Origin: JAMXLO01 sp041487355 | GTDB taxonomy: Bacteria > Pseudomonadota > Alphaproteobacteria > Acetobacterales > Acetobacteraceae | Assembly (NCBI GenBank): GCA_041487355.1 | Contig: JBGPND010000008.1 | Location: 1-59,650 of the forward strand | Length of the DNA: 59,650 bases | Reading direction: 5' to 3' | Part shown: positions 23,985-31,927 of the stretch, one piece after another | Layout: the number at the start of each line of letters is the position of its first letter | Numbering within the stretch: position 1 is the stretch's first letter | The notes under the pieces: generated by a model | The model's input: only the letters and a program-made list of their open reading frames with translations | Told to the model about the DNA's origin: nothing | Database searches by the model: none | Made by a program: the position numbers and the translations under genes

Positions 23985-25747
23985 GACAGGGTGCGCACAC
24001 GCGTCTGCGACGCGACGGCATCGCGCTCGCCGTCGTCACCGTGGCGTACCTCGCGGTCTCCGGCTTCGTCACCAACAGCTACTACCAGTTGATCCTCACC
24101 CTGGTGCCGATCTGGGCGCTGTTCGGCGTGTCCTGGAATCTGCTGTCCGGCTATGGCGGCCAGCTTTCCTTCGGCCATGCGTCGTTCTTCGGCATCGGCG
24201 CCTATACGGTGACTCTCGCCGTGGTCTACTGGAACCTGACTCCGTGGATCGGCATCCCGTTCGGCGCCCTGCTGGGCGCCATTGCCGCGGTCATCATCGG
24301 CACGCCGACCTTCCGTCTGCGCGGACACTATTTCGCGCTGGCGATGCTCGCCTATCCGCTGTTCATCCTCTACGTGCTGCAGTATCTCGGCTTCCAGGAA
24401 CTCTCCCTGCCGATGCACCGGGAAAACCCGGCGGCCTATCTCGAGTTCTCCGATCAGCGCCTCTACACGCTGGTCGCGGTCGGCCTTCTGGTCGCCGGCG
24501 TGGTGATCTGCATGCTGGTGGAGAATTCGCGCTTCGGCCTCGCGCTGATGGCAATCAGGCAGAACGAACTGGCGGCCGAGGCGGCGGGAATCGATTCACG
24601 GCGCTGGAAGATGCGCGTGCTGATCACCTCCGGCGCGATCGCCGCCAGCGCGGGCGGGCTCTATGCCTGCGTGCTGCTCGTCGTGACGCCGGATTCCGTG
24701 TTCGGCCTTCTGGTCTCCGCGCAGCCGGTGGTGGTGACGCTGTTCGGCGGCGTTGCTTCGATCTGGGGCCCGGTGATCGGTGCCGCCGTTCTGGTGCCGC
24801 TCGCCGAATCGCTGAACGCGCAACTCGGCAACATCATTCCCGGCATCCAGGGCGTGGTCTACGGCGCCGCGATCATCCTGATCATCCTTGCCGCGCCCGA
24901 CGGTCTGTTCTGGACCATCCGCGACCGCTGGTTCCGCCGCGCGCTGCCGGAACCCGCGCCGGTGCTTGCCGCAACGCCCGTGCGCCAGGTCGTGCAGCAC
25001 GGCCACGCCGGGGCGGAGCTGCTGCGCGTCGAGAACCTGTCACGTTCGTTCGGCGGATTGCGCGCCGTCAGCCAGGTGAGCTTCTCCGTCGCGGAGGGCG
25101 AGATCCTCGGCATCATCGGTCCCAATGGCGCCGGCAAGACGACGCTGTTCAACGTGCTGAACGGCGTGCTTGCCGCCGATGAGGGCGTTGCCGTGCTGGA
25201 TGGCCAGTCGATGCTTGGCCGCAAGGTGCATCAGGTCTGCCGCATGGGCGTCGGCCGCACTTTCCAGGTGGTGCGCAGCTTCCCGCGCCTGCCCTTGCTC
25301 GACAACGTCGTGGTCGGTGCCTATGGCGCGGGACTGCCGGACCATGCGGCGGTGGAGGCGGCGGTCGGCGCGCTCGCCCGCGTCGGGCTGCATCGCCAGG
25401 CCGGCACCGTGGCCGGACAGCTCACCAACAAGCAGTTGCGCCTGATGGAGCTGGCGCGTGCCCTGGCAGGACGCCCGCGGCTGCTGCTGCTCGACGAGAC
25501 CCTGGCCGGCCTCGGGCGCGAGGAATGCGACGAGGTGCTGGATGTATTGCAGCGCGTGCGCGAGGACGGCATGACGATCGCGATCATCGAGCACACGATG
25601 CACGCCATGATGCGGATCGCCGACCGGTTCGTCGTGCTGGATCATGGCCGCGTGCTGGCGAGTGGCGCCCCGCGCGATGTGGTGGAGAATCGTGCGGTGA
25701 TCGAGGCCTACCTCGGCGCCAAATGGCTGGCGCGGCAGAATGCGTAG
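23981..25747 (+). CDS. LivM-LivG fusion: permease joined to ATPase
   Basis: The 588-residue protein combines an N-terminal LivM permease (about 1-325) with a C-terminal LivG ATPase (about 345-585). The permease part has NLLSGYGGQLSFGHASFFG and TFRLRGHYFALAMLAYP. The ATPase part has Walker A GPNGAGKTT near residue 380, VGRTFQVVRSFPRLPL and Walker B LLLLDETLAGLG. The signature loop is degenerate (QLTNKQLRLMELARAL instead of LSGGQ). The linker of about 20 residues is rich in Ala, Pro and Val. The fusion fixes permease and ATPase in one chain and remains inner-membrane bound. It overlaps livH by four bases. Confidence 0.93.
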   Translation: MRQGAHTRLRRDGIALAVVTVAYLAVSGFVTNSYYQLILTLVPIWALFGVSWNLLSGYGGQLSFGHASFFGIGAYTVTLAVVYWNLTPWIGIPFGALLGAIAAVIIGTPTFRLRGHYFALAMLAYPLFILYVLQYLGFQELSLPMHRENPAAYLEFSDQRLYTLVAVGLLVAGVVICMLVENSRFGLALMAIRQNELAAEAAGIDSRRWKMRVLITSGAIAASAGGLYACVLLVVTPDSVFGLLVSAQPVVVTLFGGVASIWGPVIGAAVLVPLAESLNAQLGNIIPGIQGVVYGAAIILIILAAPDGLFWTIRDRWFRRALPEPAPVLAATPVRQVVQHGHAGAELLRVENLSRSFGGLRAVSQVSFSVAEGEILGIIGPNGAGKTTLFNVLNGVLAADEGVAVLDGQSMLGRKVHQVCRMGVGRTFQVVRSFPRLPLLDNVVVGAYGAGLPDHAAVEAAVGALARVGLHRQAGTVAGQLTNKQLRLMELARALAGRPRLLLLDETLAGLGREECDEVLDVLQRVREDGMTIAIIEHTMHAMMRIADRFVVLDHGRVLASGAPRDVVENRAVIEAYLGAKWLARQNA

Positions 25748-25750
25748 TTT

Positions 25751-25838
25751 CCCCCTCCCCAACCCTCCCCCGCTGCGCGGGAGAGGGAGTCCAATGCCCC
25801 CTCTCCCGCGCAGCGGGGGAGGGTTGGGGAGGGGGAGC
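25751..25838. repeat. GC-rich palindromic repeat, family A, copy 3
   Basis: The left arm (CCCCCTCCCCAACCCTCCCC, then CGCTGCGCGGGAG) and right arm (CTCCCGCGCAGCGGGGGAGG, then GTTGGGGAGGGGG) are inverse to each other with a spacer of about 15 bases. It lies between the LivM-LivG and LivF genes. Its right edge, GGGGAGGGGGAG, sits upstream of the LivF start. Confidence 0.9.
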
Positions 25839-25854
25839 GTGTCCAGTGCCCAGC

Positions 25855-26571
25855 ATGCTTGAAGTGCGCAACCTATCGGTCGCCTATGGCGGGCTGCGCG
25901 CGCTCAACGACGTGTCCCTCTCCGTCGCCGAGGGCCAGTTCGTCACCGTCGTCGGACCCAATGGCGCCGGCAAGTCCACGCTGTTCAAGACGATCTGCGG
26001 CATCGTCCCGCCGGCCGCCGGCACCGTCAGCTTCCGCGGCGAGAACCTGCTCGGCCGGCCCGCCGCGTCGCGCGCGCATCTCGGCATCGCGCATGTCCCC
26101 GAGGGCCGCCAGGTGTTCAAGACCCTCACGGTGCGCGAGAACCTGGAGATGGGCGCCTATCCCAAGGCCGGACGCGCGCAATGGCAGCACACCATCGAGC
26201 GTATCCACACGCTGTTTCCCATCCTTGCCGAGCGCGCCACCCAGCTCGCCGGCACGCTGTCCGGCGGCGAACAGCAGATGCTGGCGATCGGACGCGGTCT
26301 GGCCTCTGCGCCGAAACTGTTGATGCTCGACGAACCTTCGATGGGCCTGGCGCCGGCGGTGGCCGACACGATCTTCGAGCGCATCTCGCAGATCCACCGG
26401 GAGGACGGCGTCACCATCCTGCTGGTCGAGCAGCGCGTCGCCGAGGCGCTGGAATTGTCCGACCACGGCTACGTGCTGGAGACCGGGCACATGGTGCTCG
26501 ACGGCACCTATGAGACGCTGCTCGCCGACGACCGGGTCCGCCGCTCGTATCTCGGCCTGACCGATGCCTGA
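25855..26571 (+). CDS. livF: Second Liv-type ABC importer ATPase, LivF type
   Basis: The ATPase of about 238 residues has Walker A GPNGAGKST, the LivF-typical HVPEGRQVFKTLTVRENLEMG, signature LSGGEQQM, Walker B LMLDEPSMGLAP and H-loop ILLVEQ. I give the ATG at 25855 because LivF proteins usually begin there (MLEVRNLSVAYGG). A GTG at 25846 is better spaced from the purine-rich repeat edge (GGGGAGGGGG), so the product may start three residues earlier. It completes the ATPase pair with the LivG half of the fusion. Confidence 0.92.
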   Translation: MLEVRNLSVAYGGLRALNDVSLSVAEGQFVTVVGPNGAGKSTLFKTICGIVPPAAGTVSFRGENLLGRPAASRAHLGIAHVPEGRQVFKTLTVRENLEMGAYPKAGRAQWQHTIERIHTLFPILAERATQLAGTLSGGEQQMLAIGRGLASAPKLLMLDEPSMGLAPAVADTIFERISQIHREDGVTILLVEQRVAEALELSDHGYVLETGHMVLDGTYETLLADDRVRRSYLGLTDA

Positions 26572-26602
26572 ACACATAACAACCGCATGGGAGAACGCGA
26601 AA

Positions 26603-27853
26603 ATGACGAACACATCCTCGATCGGACGCCGAACCGCTCTTGGCCTCGGCCTGGCCACCGGTGCCGCGACAATCGTGCCACGCCGGGTTCGCGCGCAGGC
26701 GCCGAAGGAAGTCAAGATCGCCTTGCTGGTGCCGCTGTCCGGTCCTTGGGCGCGCCAGGGCATCCTGGAGAAGTTCGGCGCCGAGATGGCGATCGATGAC
26801 ATCAACAACGCCGGCGGCATCAAGGCGCTCGGCGGCGCCAAGCTGCGTCTGATGCAGTACGACACCGGCGATTCCGCCGAGAAGGCGAAGGACGCCGCGC
26901 AGCGCATGATCGCGCAGGAGCCGGATCTGGTCGGCGGCTTCGGCTGCTGGCTCTCCAGCTTCACGCTCGCCGCAACCGAGGTGACCGAGCGCGCCGAACT
27001 GCCGTGGCTGACCTTGAGCTATTCCGACGCGATCACCGGGCGCGGCTACAAATACATCTTCCAGTCCTCGCCCACCGCGGACGCGCAGGCCGAGGAGCTG
27101 CTGCCGATGATCGTCGAGTTGGCGCAAAAAGCAACGGGGAAGCTGCCGAGCAAGGTCGCGTTCATCGGCGACAACTCTGCCTCCCCTGTCAGCTTCATGA
27201 AGGCGATCCACGACCACGTGCTGAAGAACACGAATCTGACGTCGGTGGCGGACGAGGTGTACACGCCGCCGCTGGCTGACGCCACCACGCTGGTGCAGCA
27301 CATACGCTCAGCGCGGCCGGATTTCGTCGTGTTCCAATCCACCAACGTGCCGGACGACAAGCTGCTGGTGGACAAGTTCGCGGAGATGGGGCTGGCAGGT
27401 GCGAAGCTCCCGAAGATCGGTGGCGGCGGGCATTGGTGCGTGCCGGAGCTGCTGAAGGTCGCCGGCGCCGAGAATCTGGAAGGCGTGCTGGTTGGGCTCG
27501 CGAATTGGCCCGGCAAAGCGGTGGAGGACGTGTCACGGCGTTTCATCGAGCGCACCAAGGAGCCGTGGTTCGGCCATGACTCGATCTTCGCCTATGTGCA
27601 CGTGATGATCCTGAAGGAGGCGGTGGAGCGCGCCGGCGTGGCCGAACGGCACAAGGTGATGCAGGCGATCCGCGGGCTGGACATGAAGGACGGGCCGGCG
27701 CTGTTCTTCCCCGACAGCACGCTGAAATACGACGACAAGGGTCGCCGCGTCGGCGCCAAGCTGTGCATCGTGCAGTGGCAGAACGGACGCCCGGTGGCGG
27801 TGCATCCCGACTCGATCGCAGCTTCCAAGGTGAGCTGGCCGAAGATCTCCTGA
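26603..27853 (+). CDS. Second Liv-type ABC transporter binding protein, probable Tat signal
   Basis: The 416-residue periplasmic binding protein has type I fold landmarks (IALLVPLSGPWARQG, DDINNAGGIKALGG, QEPDLVGGFGCWLSS). The N-terminus carries GRRTALGLGLATGAATI followed by VPRRVRAQAP, which fits a twin-arginine signal more than a simple Sec signal; this is inference. The ATG follows GGGAGAACGCGAAA. It ends the second liv gene set and presumably binds that set's ligand. Unlike in the leftward system, the binding-protein gene is last. A GTG-started MBL gene follows 17 bases later. Confidence 0.91.
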   Translation: MTNTSSIGRRTALGLGLATGAATIVPRRVRAQAPKEVKIALLVPLSGPWARQGILEKFGAEMAIDDINNAGGIKALGGAKLRLMQYDTGDSAEKAKDAAQRMIAQEPDLVGGFGCWLSSFTLAATEVTERAELPWLTLSYSDAITGRGYKYIFQSSPTADAQAEELLPMIVELAQKATGKLPSKVAFIGDNSASPVSFMKAIHDHVLKNTNLTSVADEVYTPPLADATTLVQHIRSARPDFVVFQSTNVPDDKLLVDKFAEMGLAGAKLPKIGGGGHWCVPELLKVAGAENLEGVLVGLANWPGKAVEDVSRRFIERTKEPWFGHDSIFAYVHVMILKEAVERAGVAERHKVMQAIRGLDMKDGPALFFPDSTLKYDDKGRRVGAKLCIVQWQNGRPVAVHPDSIAASKVSWPKIS

Positions 27854-27870
27854 GCGAGGGGACGCGTAGC

Positions 27871-28701
27871 GTGCCCGAGCTGCAACCCTACGAAGTGTAC
27901 GCGGTCCATTACGCGCACAACGCCAACGCGAAGCGGTCGAACGCGTTCATCGGCGGCGATCCGCATGACGGGCCGATGCCGCTCGACTACTTCGTGTGGG
28001 CGATCAAGGGTGCCGAACGGGCCCCCGGGTCAAGCGCCCGGGGGCAGGCGTTCATCCTGGACACCGGCTTCGACGAACCGATGGGGCGGAAGCGGGGGAG
28101 GCAATTCGTCCGCTCGCCCGCCGTCGGGCTGCAGGCGATCGGCGTGAATCCCGCGCAGGTGCAGGACGTGATCCTGTCGCACATGCACTACGACCATTGC
28201 GGCAACTACGATCTGTTTTCGCAGGCACGCTATCATTTGCAGGACAAGGAGATGGCCTACTGCACCGGCCGCTGCATGTGCCATGCGGGCCTGCGCGGGC
28301 CGTTCGAGGAAGCGGACGTGGTCGCCATCGTCCGCAAGCTGTTCGCCGGTCGCGTGCAGTTCCATGACGGCGTCGACGAGCTAGCACCGGGCCTGTCGGT
28401 GCATCACGTCGGCGGTCACAGCAAGGGCCTGCAGGTGGTGCGCGTGTGGACGCGGCGCGGCTGGATGGTGCTGGCTTCGGACGCCAGCCACTTCTATGCC
28501 AACATGGAGGAAGGCCGCGCTTTCCCGGTCATGCACAGCCACGAAGACACGCTGGAGGGCTACGCCACGATGCGCCGGCTGGCGAGCCGGCCCGACAACA
28601 TAATTCCCGGCCACGATCCGCTGGTGTTGCAGCGCTATCCAGCGGCGGCCTCAGGACTGGAAGGTATCGTCGTGCGGCTGGACGCGGAGCCGAGCGGTTA
28701 A
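27871..28701 (+). CDS. MBL-fold hydrolase of the N-acyl homoserine lactonase family
   Basis: The product of about 276 residues has the lactonase-type HxHxDH motif in LSHMHYDHCGN, later metal ligands in HVGGHSKG and ASDASHFYANM, and the final His in IIPGHDP. Relatives open lactone rings, including acyl-homoserine lactones, but several act on other esters, so quorum quenching is only possible. The start is GTG at 27871, after a GCGAGGGGAC ribosome-binding site. Ten residues (APGSSARGQA) between KGAER and FILDTGF come from a palindrome inserted in frame. It follows the second liv cluster and converges on a truncated lipA. Confidence 0.86.
   Translation: MPELQPYEVYAVHYAHNANAKRSNAFIGGDPHDGPMPLDYFVWAIKGAERAPGSSARGQAFILDTGFDEPMGRKRGRQFVRSPAVGLQAIGVNPAQVQDVILSHMHYDHCGNYDLFSQARYHLQDKEMAYCTGRCMCHAGLRGPFEEADVVAIVRKLFAGRVQFHDGVDELAPGLSVHHVGGHSKGLQVVRVWTRRGWMVLASDASHFYANMEEGRAFPVMHSHEDTLEGYATMRRLASRPDNIIPGHDPLVLQRYPAAASGLEGIVVRLDAEPSG
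28020..28046. repeat. Intragenic palindrome in the lactonase-like gene
   Basis: GCCCCCGGG (28021-28029) and CCCGGGGGC (28037-28045) form a 9-bp GC stem with a 7-base loop. It lies in frame between the first beta strand and the DTGF motif of the MBL fold and encodes APGSSARG. It resembles the CCCCGGA...TCCGGGG and CCCCGGGC...GCCCGGGG elements inside two other genes of the window. Confidence 0.75.
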
Positions 28702-28703
28702 GT

Positions 28704-28776
28704 TTCACCACAAAGACACGAAGGCACGAAGGTCAGCATCCTTTGTGCCTTCGTGTCTTTGTGTCTTCGTGGTGAA
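28704..28776. repeat. Long inverted repeat at the lipA breakpoint, family C
   Basis: The left arm (28704-28732, TTCACCACAAAGACACGAAG) and right arm (about 28740-28776, ending CTTCGTGGTGAA) are inverse to each other. Its composition (about half GC) is unlike the family A and D repeats. It sits between the end of the lactonase-like gene and the premature end of lipA. There is no T-tract, so an insertion or recombination element is as likely as a terminator. Confidence 0.88.
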
Positions 28777-28777
28777 T

Positions 28778-29026
28778 CTACGTAACTGCCCAGGTGGCGT
28801 GGCGCTGGGACCAGCACTCGCCGATGTTCGGGCAGGCGGCTTCCTCGCAGACCGTGACGAGGCCGTTGGCGCGCATCAGGTCACGGGTCTCGTGGTAGAT
28901 CGGATGGTTGGGCGCCTTTACCCGGATCCAGGCGGGTTTCCGCTGGATGGGGTTGTCCGGCCGATGCGCCTTCTCCGGATGGCGGAGCGCGGCGGTGCGG
29001 TGGTCGATGACGAGGCGGGTTGCCAT
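28778..29026 (-). pseudogene. lipA: Truncated lipoyl synthase gene (5' part only)
   Basis: The first 76 or so codons match LipA: NPIQRKPAWIRVKAP, HETRDLMRANGLVTVCEEAA and CPNIGECWSQRHAT. This includes the three Cys of the auxiliary cluster (CX4CX5C). After HAT the frame reads WAVT and stops. The radical-SAM CX3CX2C motif and the rest of the enzyme, about three quarters, are absent. Intact LipA inserts sulfur into octanoyl groups of E2 subunits. In this group lipA normally follows lpd in the pdh operon. Here a 4-kb island lies between them, and the break coincides with the family C repeat. The ATG at 29026 is the likeliest start, without a clear ribosome-binding site. Confidence 0.85.
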
Positions 29027-29173
29027 GGCGGGGTAGAAGTGGCGAGCGGCGGAGGGGGCGTCAAGCTGGGGCTCGGTGGCGGTCTGGCGGTAAGGAAACG
29101 AACGCGACACGCGGCCGGACAGGGTGCGGCCGGGCGGACCCCAATCACATCGAATGGTGGGGCGCCGGCCTGA

Positions 29174-29464
29174 TCATACAGGCACGGCATCGCGCAGCAC
29201 GCGCTGCCGCATTACGTCCGGCAGAGCGGCCGGGGTGACGACATCAACCCGGATTCCGAGCAAGTCATTCAACTCGGCGATGATCGCGCCTACGTCGAAA
29301 AGCGACATCTGCTCATGCGGATCGACCAGCAGGTCGAAATCGCTGTTCTCGGTGTCTTCGCCAGTCACGACCGAGCCGAACACCCTTGGATTGCCGGCGC
29401 GATGTGCAGACACGACCTGCCGAATGGCTTCGCGATGCCGGGCGAGCAGTTCAGACGGCCTCAT
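29174..29464 (-). CDS. MNT-type nucleotidyltransferase domain protein
   Basis: The product of about 96 residues has the minimal nucleotidyltransferase motif: G30-S31 in RVFGSVVTGEDTENSDFDLL, then D42xD44. Such proteins (MntA) are usually the antitoxin of a HepT-MntA pair and add AMP to the HEPN toxin. No separate HEPN gene lies next to it; only 147 bases separate it from the lipA fragment. The neighbouring divergent gene, however, encodes a protein with a HEPN-like C-terminus. I chose MRPSELLARH as start because upstream codons do not fit the family. It is the first gene of the island on this side. Confidence 0.82.
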   Translation of the reverse strand: MRPSELLARHREAIRQVVSAHRAGNPRVFGSVVTGEDTENSDFDLLVDPHEQMSLFDVGAIIAELNDLLGIRVDVVTPAALPDVMRQRVLRDAVPV

Positions 29465-29586
29465 GCGCACAGGCCCTTGCCGCAGCAGGATTACCGCCAG
29501 ATAGAATACCATACGAGGAACCCGCCCCGCATCAGGAACGAAAATCGCCCCTTGCATTGCTCACGGACACAATTGACACTTGCGAA

Positions 29587-31890
29587 ATGCGGATAAATGT
29601 GAAACCCGAGTCGCCGTCCTTTATCGAGCGGATTGCCGTCGCGCCCGAAACGCGCGACGCCGAATTTCGCGCCCGGAGACGCTCCTACGATGAGTTAACA
29701 GTCACTCCCGGAGCTGTATCCGACTACACCCCCAAGGGGTGGACGGTGCTCAAGGAAATGAAGTCGGGTGTACGACTCCGCAAAGAACGGGAAGCAGACG
29801 AAAACCTCGAAAACCGCTTTTGGTGCTGCCTTTATCGGCTAGGCTACTCCGAACTGAACGTAGGCAGACATTTCAAGGTCACGGTGTCGGCGAAGGGGGG
29901 CACAGTTCAGAAGCAAATTGATGTCTTCGCGCGCGACGAAGAGACCGTGGTCGTAGCTGAATGCAAGACAGCTGAAGAAAACAAGAAGAAGCCGCTGCAA
30001 ATGGCGCTAGCCGAGTTCGATTCGCTGAAGAGGCCTATTGCAGATGCGATACGTAAGCATTACGGGAAGGCGTTTAAGCCGAAGGTCTTGTGGCTCTTCG
30101 TAACAGATAGAATTGAGTGGTCAGACAACGATCGGTCCCGCGCAGCGCAGCAGAATACCAAAATCATCACGGAGAGAGATCTGAATTACATCGACGAACT
30201 CTCCAGGATACTCGGGCCTGTTGCACGCCATCAGTTCAAAGCGACGTATCTACAGGGAGTCAAGATACCCGAGTTGGAGGACAAACGGGTACCCGCAGTC
30301 CGGTGCAAGATCGGCGGAAAGATTGCCTATGTCTTCTCGGCGCATGCAGACGATATTATTAGAGTATCGTTTGTAAATCATAGGGACCTTCGAGACCCCA
30401 GGGGAACGCCATCGTACCAGCGCCTTGTTAACCCCTATCGGCTCAAGAAGATCTCGGAGTTTCTCGTTGGGGGCGGGTATTTCCCCAATACGATTCTTCT
30501 GAATTTTCGGAAGAAGCCACGTTTTGATCTAAGTCAACCAAGCGACGATAAAGACATCCAATTTGGTCACCTCTACCTCCCAGATACTTACAAGAGCTGC
30601 TGGGTCGTAGATGGCCAGCATCGGCTATACGGTTGTGCCCTACTCCCTGCCTCTATGATGCAGCCGACTTTGGCGTTTATCGCTTTCGAGGCTATCAGCG
30701 CCGACGAGGAGGCAAAGCTGTTTACGACCATCAATCGCGAACAGCAGAAGGTGCAGAGGAGGCTTCTCGATGAGCTTGATGGGGACCTCAAGTGGGACTC
30801 ACCGAATAAGAGCGACCAAATGGCTGCAATCGCCTCGCGCGCGATTGACTTGATGAACAATGAATTTGGTTCGCCTTTTGAGGACAAGGTGAAGCTCCCG
30901 AGCGTAAAGGACTCGATGGACCGGCCATTGGACCTGCCACAGATTCGGCAGGCTATCATATCCTCGCGCCTCATCGGCCGTGTAGCTCCAGGCGACAAGC
31001 TTTTCACCCCGGGGCCCTTCTACGATACTAACAGCGACAAGACTCTTGCTCGCGTCATGGGCGGGCTGAACGCATACTTTCGGCAAATACGTGCCGCCGA
31101 TCCTGATAGGTGGGAGTCTGGTGGGGAAGGGCGATTATGCAACAACTTCGGAGTCCCCGCTCACATTAGATTTCTGTCCGAATTGATTCAGCATGTCCAA
31201 AAACGTGACTCGATTGATGCTCGAGAGCTAACTCTGTCAGAGCTGAATACGGCAATCGAACATTTGCTCCAGCCGGTGACGGATTTCATTCGAAGCGCAA
31301 GCGAAGAGGCATTTCGAAAGCTTTTCAACGTGACAGTAGGAAGTGGTGGCATACCCCGCTATTATTTCGCCCTTTGCGGCCTGACGCACGCTAGTGACGA
31401 AACATTTTGTCCCCCAGGATTCGAAGCTCATGTGCAGCTCCTCACTCAGGAGCAGGAGGAGTTGGCGAACAAGAACGTCAATTGGGTTCAGAACCATGTT
31501 CATCAAATCGTAGTTTCGCGCCTCCGCGAAGTGTACGGTCCGGATTTTTTTGACAAAGCCATCACAAATAAGGAGATACAAAAGAGTGCATATGCGAAGC
31601 TAGTCGATGACGATGCGCCAGAAAAACAAGGCCCTGAGGGGTATCTTGATTTCATAGAGCTCAAGAGGATAGTCGAATCCAAGGAGAATTGGCCACATTT
31701 TCAGGAAATACTTGCCATTCCTCTGCCAGGAGAAAGGAAGGGCCAGTCCAAGCACATCAAATGGTTCGACGAGATCAATCGCATCAGGAGAATATCGGCG
31801 CACCCTTACGGCAAGAGGTACAACCCCAATGATATTGAAATTCTGAAAACTGTTTGCGACGCCCTCACCCCTGTGGTCCAGCAGCATTAG
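29587..31890 (+). CDS. DGQHR-domain protein with PD-(D/E)xK-like and HEPN-like ends
   Basis: The 767-residue product has three parts. Residues about 60-170 look like a restriction-endonuclease fold: QIDVFARDEETVVVAECKTA gives D112 and E125xK127. The centre carries CWVVDGQHRLYG with DGQHR at 342-346, the motif of DndB-like ParB/sulfiredoxin-fold proteins, followed by EAKLFTTINREQQKVQRRLL. The C-terminus (INRIRRISAHPYGKRY, R734x4H739) resembles the HEPN Rx4-6H signature. The domain naming is from motif recognition. Lower GC and looser codon use than its neighbours suggest transfer. It is a stand-alone gene without dndB partners. The start is uncertain: an internal ATG at 29758 has a better ribosome-binding site but drops 57 residues. 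Its role is unknown; DNA defence is inferred. Confidence 0.85.
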   Translation: MRINVKPESPSFIERIAVAPETRDAEFRARRRSYDELTVTPGAVSDYTPKGWTVLKEMKSGVRLRKEREADENLENRFWCCLYRLGYSELNVGRHFKVTVSAKGGTVQKQIDVFARDEETVVVAECKTAEENKKKPLQMALAEFDSLKRPIADAIRKHYGKAFKPKVLWLFVTDRIEWSDNDRSRAAQQNTKIITERDLNYIDELSRILGPVARHQFKATYLQGVKIPELEDKRVPAVRCKIGGKIAYVFSAHADDIIRVSFVNHRDLRDPRGTPSYQRLVNPYRLKKISEFLVGGGYFPNTILLNFRKKPRFDLSQPSDDKDIQFGHLYLPDTYKSCWVVDGQHRLYGCALLPASMMQPTLAFIAFEAISADEEAKLFTTINREQQKVQRRLLDELDGDLKWDSPNKSDQMAAIASRAIDLMNNEFGSPFEDKVKLPSVKDSMDRPLDLPQIRQAIISSRLIGRVAPGDKLFTPGPFYDTNSDKTLARVMGGLNAYFRQIRAADPDRWESGGEGRLCNNFGVPAHIRFLSELIQHVQKRDSIDARELTLSELNTAIEHLLQPVTDFIRSASEEAFRKLFNVTVGSGGIPRYYFALCGLTHASDETFCPPGFEAHVQLLTQEQEELANKNVNWVQNHVHQIVVSRLREVYGPDFFDKAITNKEIQKSAYAKLVDDDAPEKQGPEGYLDFIELKRIVESKENWPHFQEILAIPLPGERKGQSKHIKWFDEINRIRRISAHPYGKRYNPNDIEILKTVCDALTPVVQQH

Positions 31891-31927
31891 CGCAGACAGC
31901 GCGGCGATGGCTTAGATAGTTAGGAAC

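Noticed and set aside
28704..28776. The family C inverted repeat as an intrinsic terminator for the convergent genes
   Set aside because: There is no T-tract on either side, and the arms are far longer and less GC-rich than a usual terminator stem.
29574..29579. TTGACA just before the DGQHR gene as a -35 box
   Set aside because: It would place the transcription start inside the gene, and there is no good -10 at 16-18 bases.
29587..31890. The DGQHR protein as part of a Dnd phosphorothioation system
   Set aside because: No dndA, dndC, dndD or dndE gene is present, and the protein is much longer than DndB with extra terminal domains.
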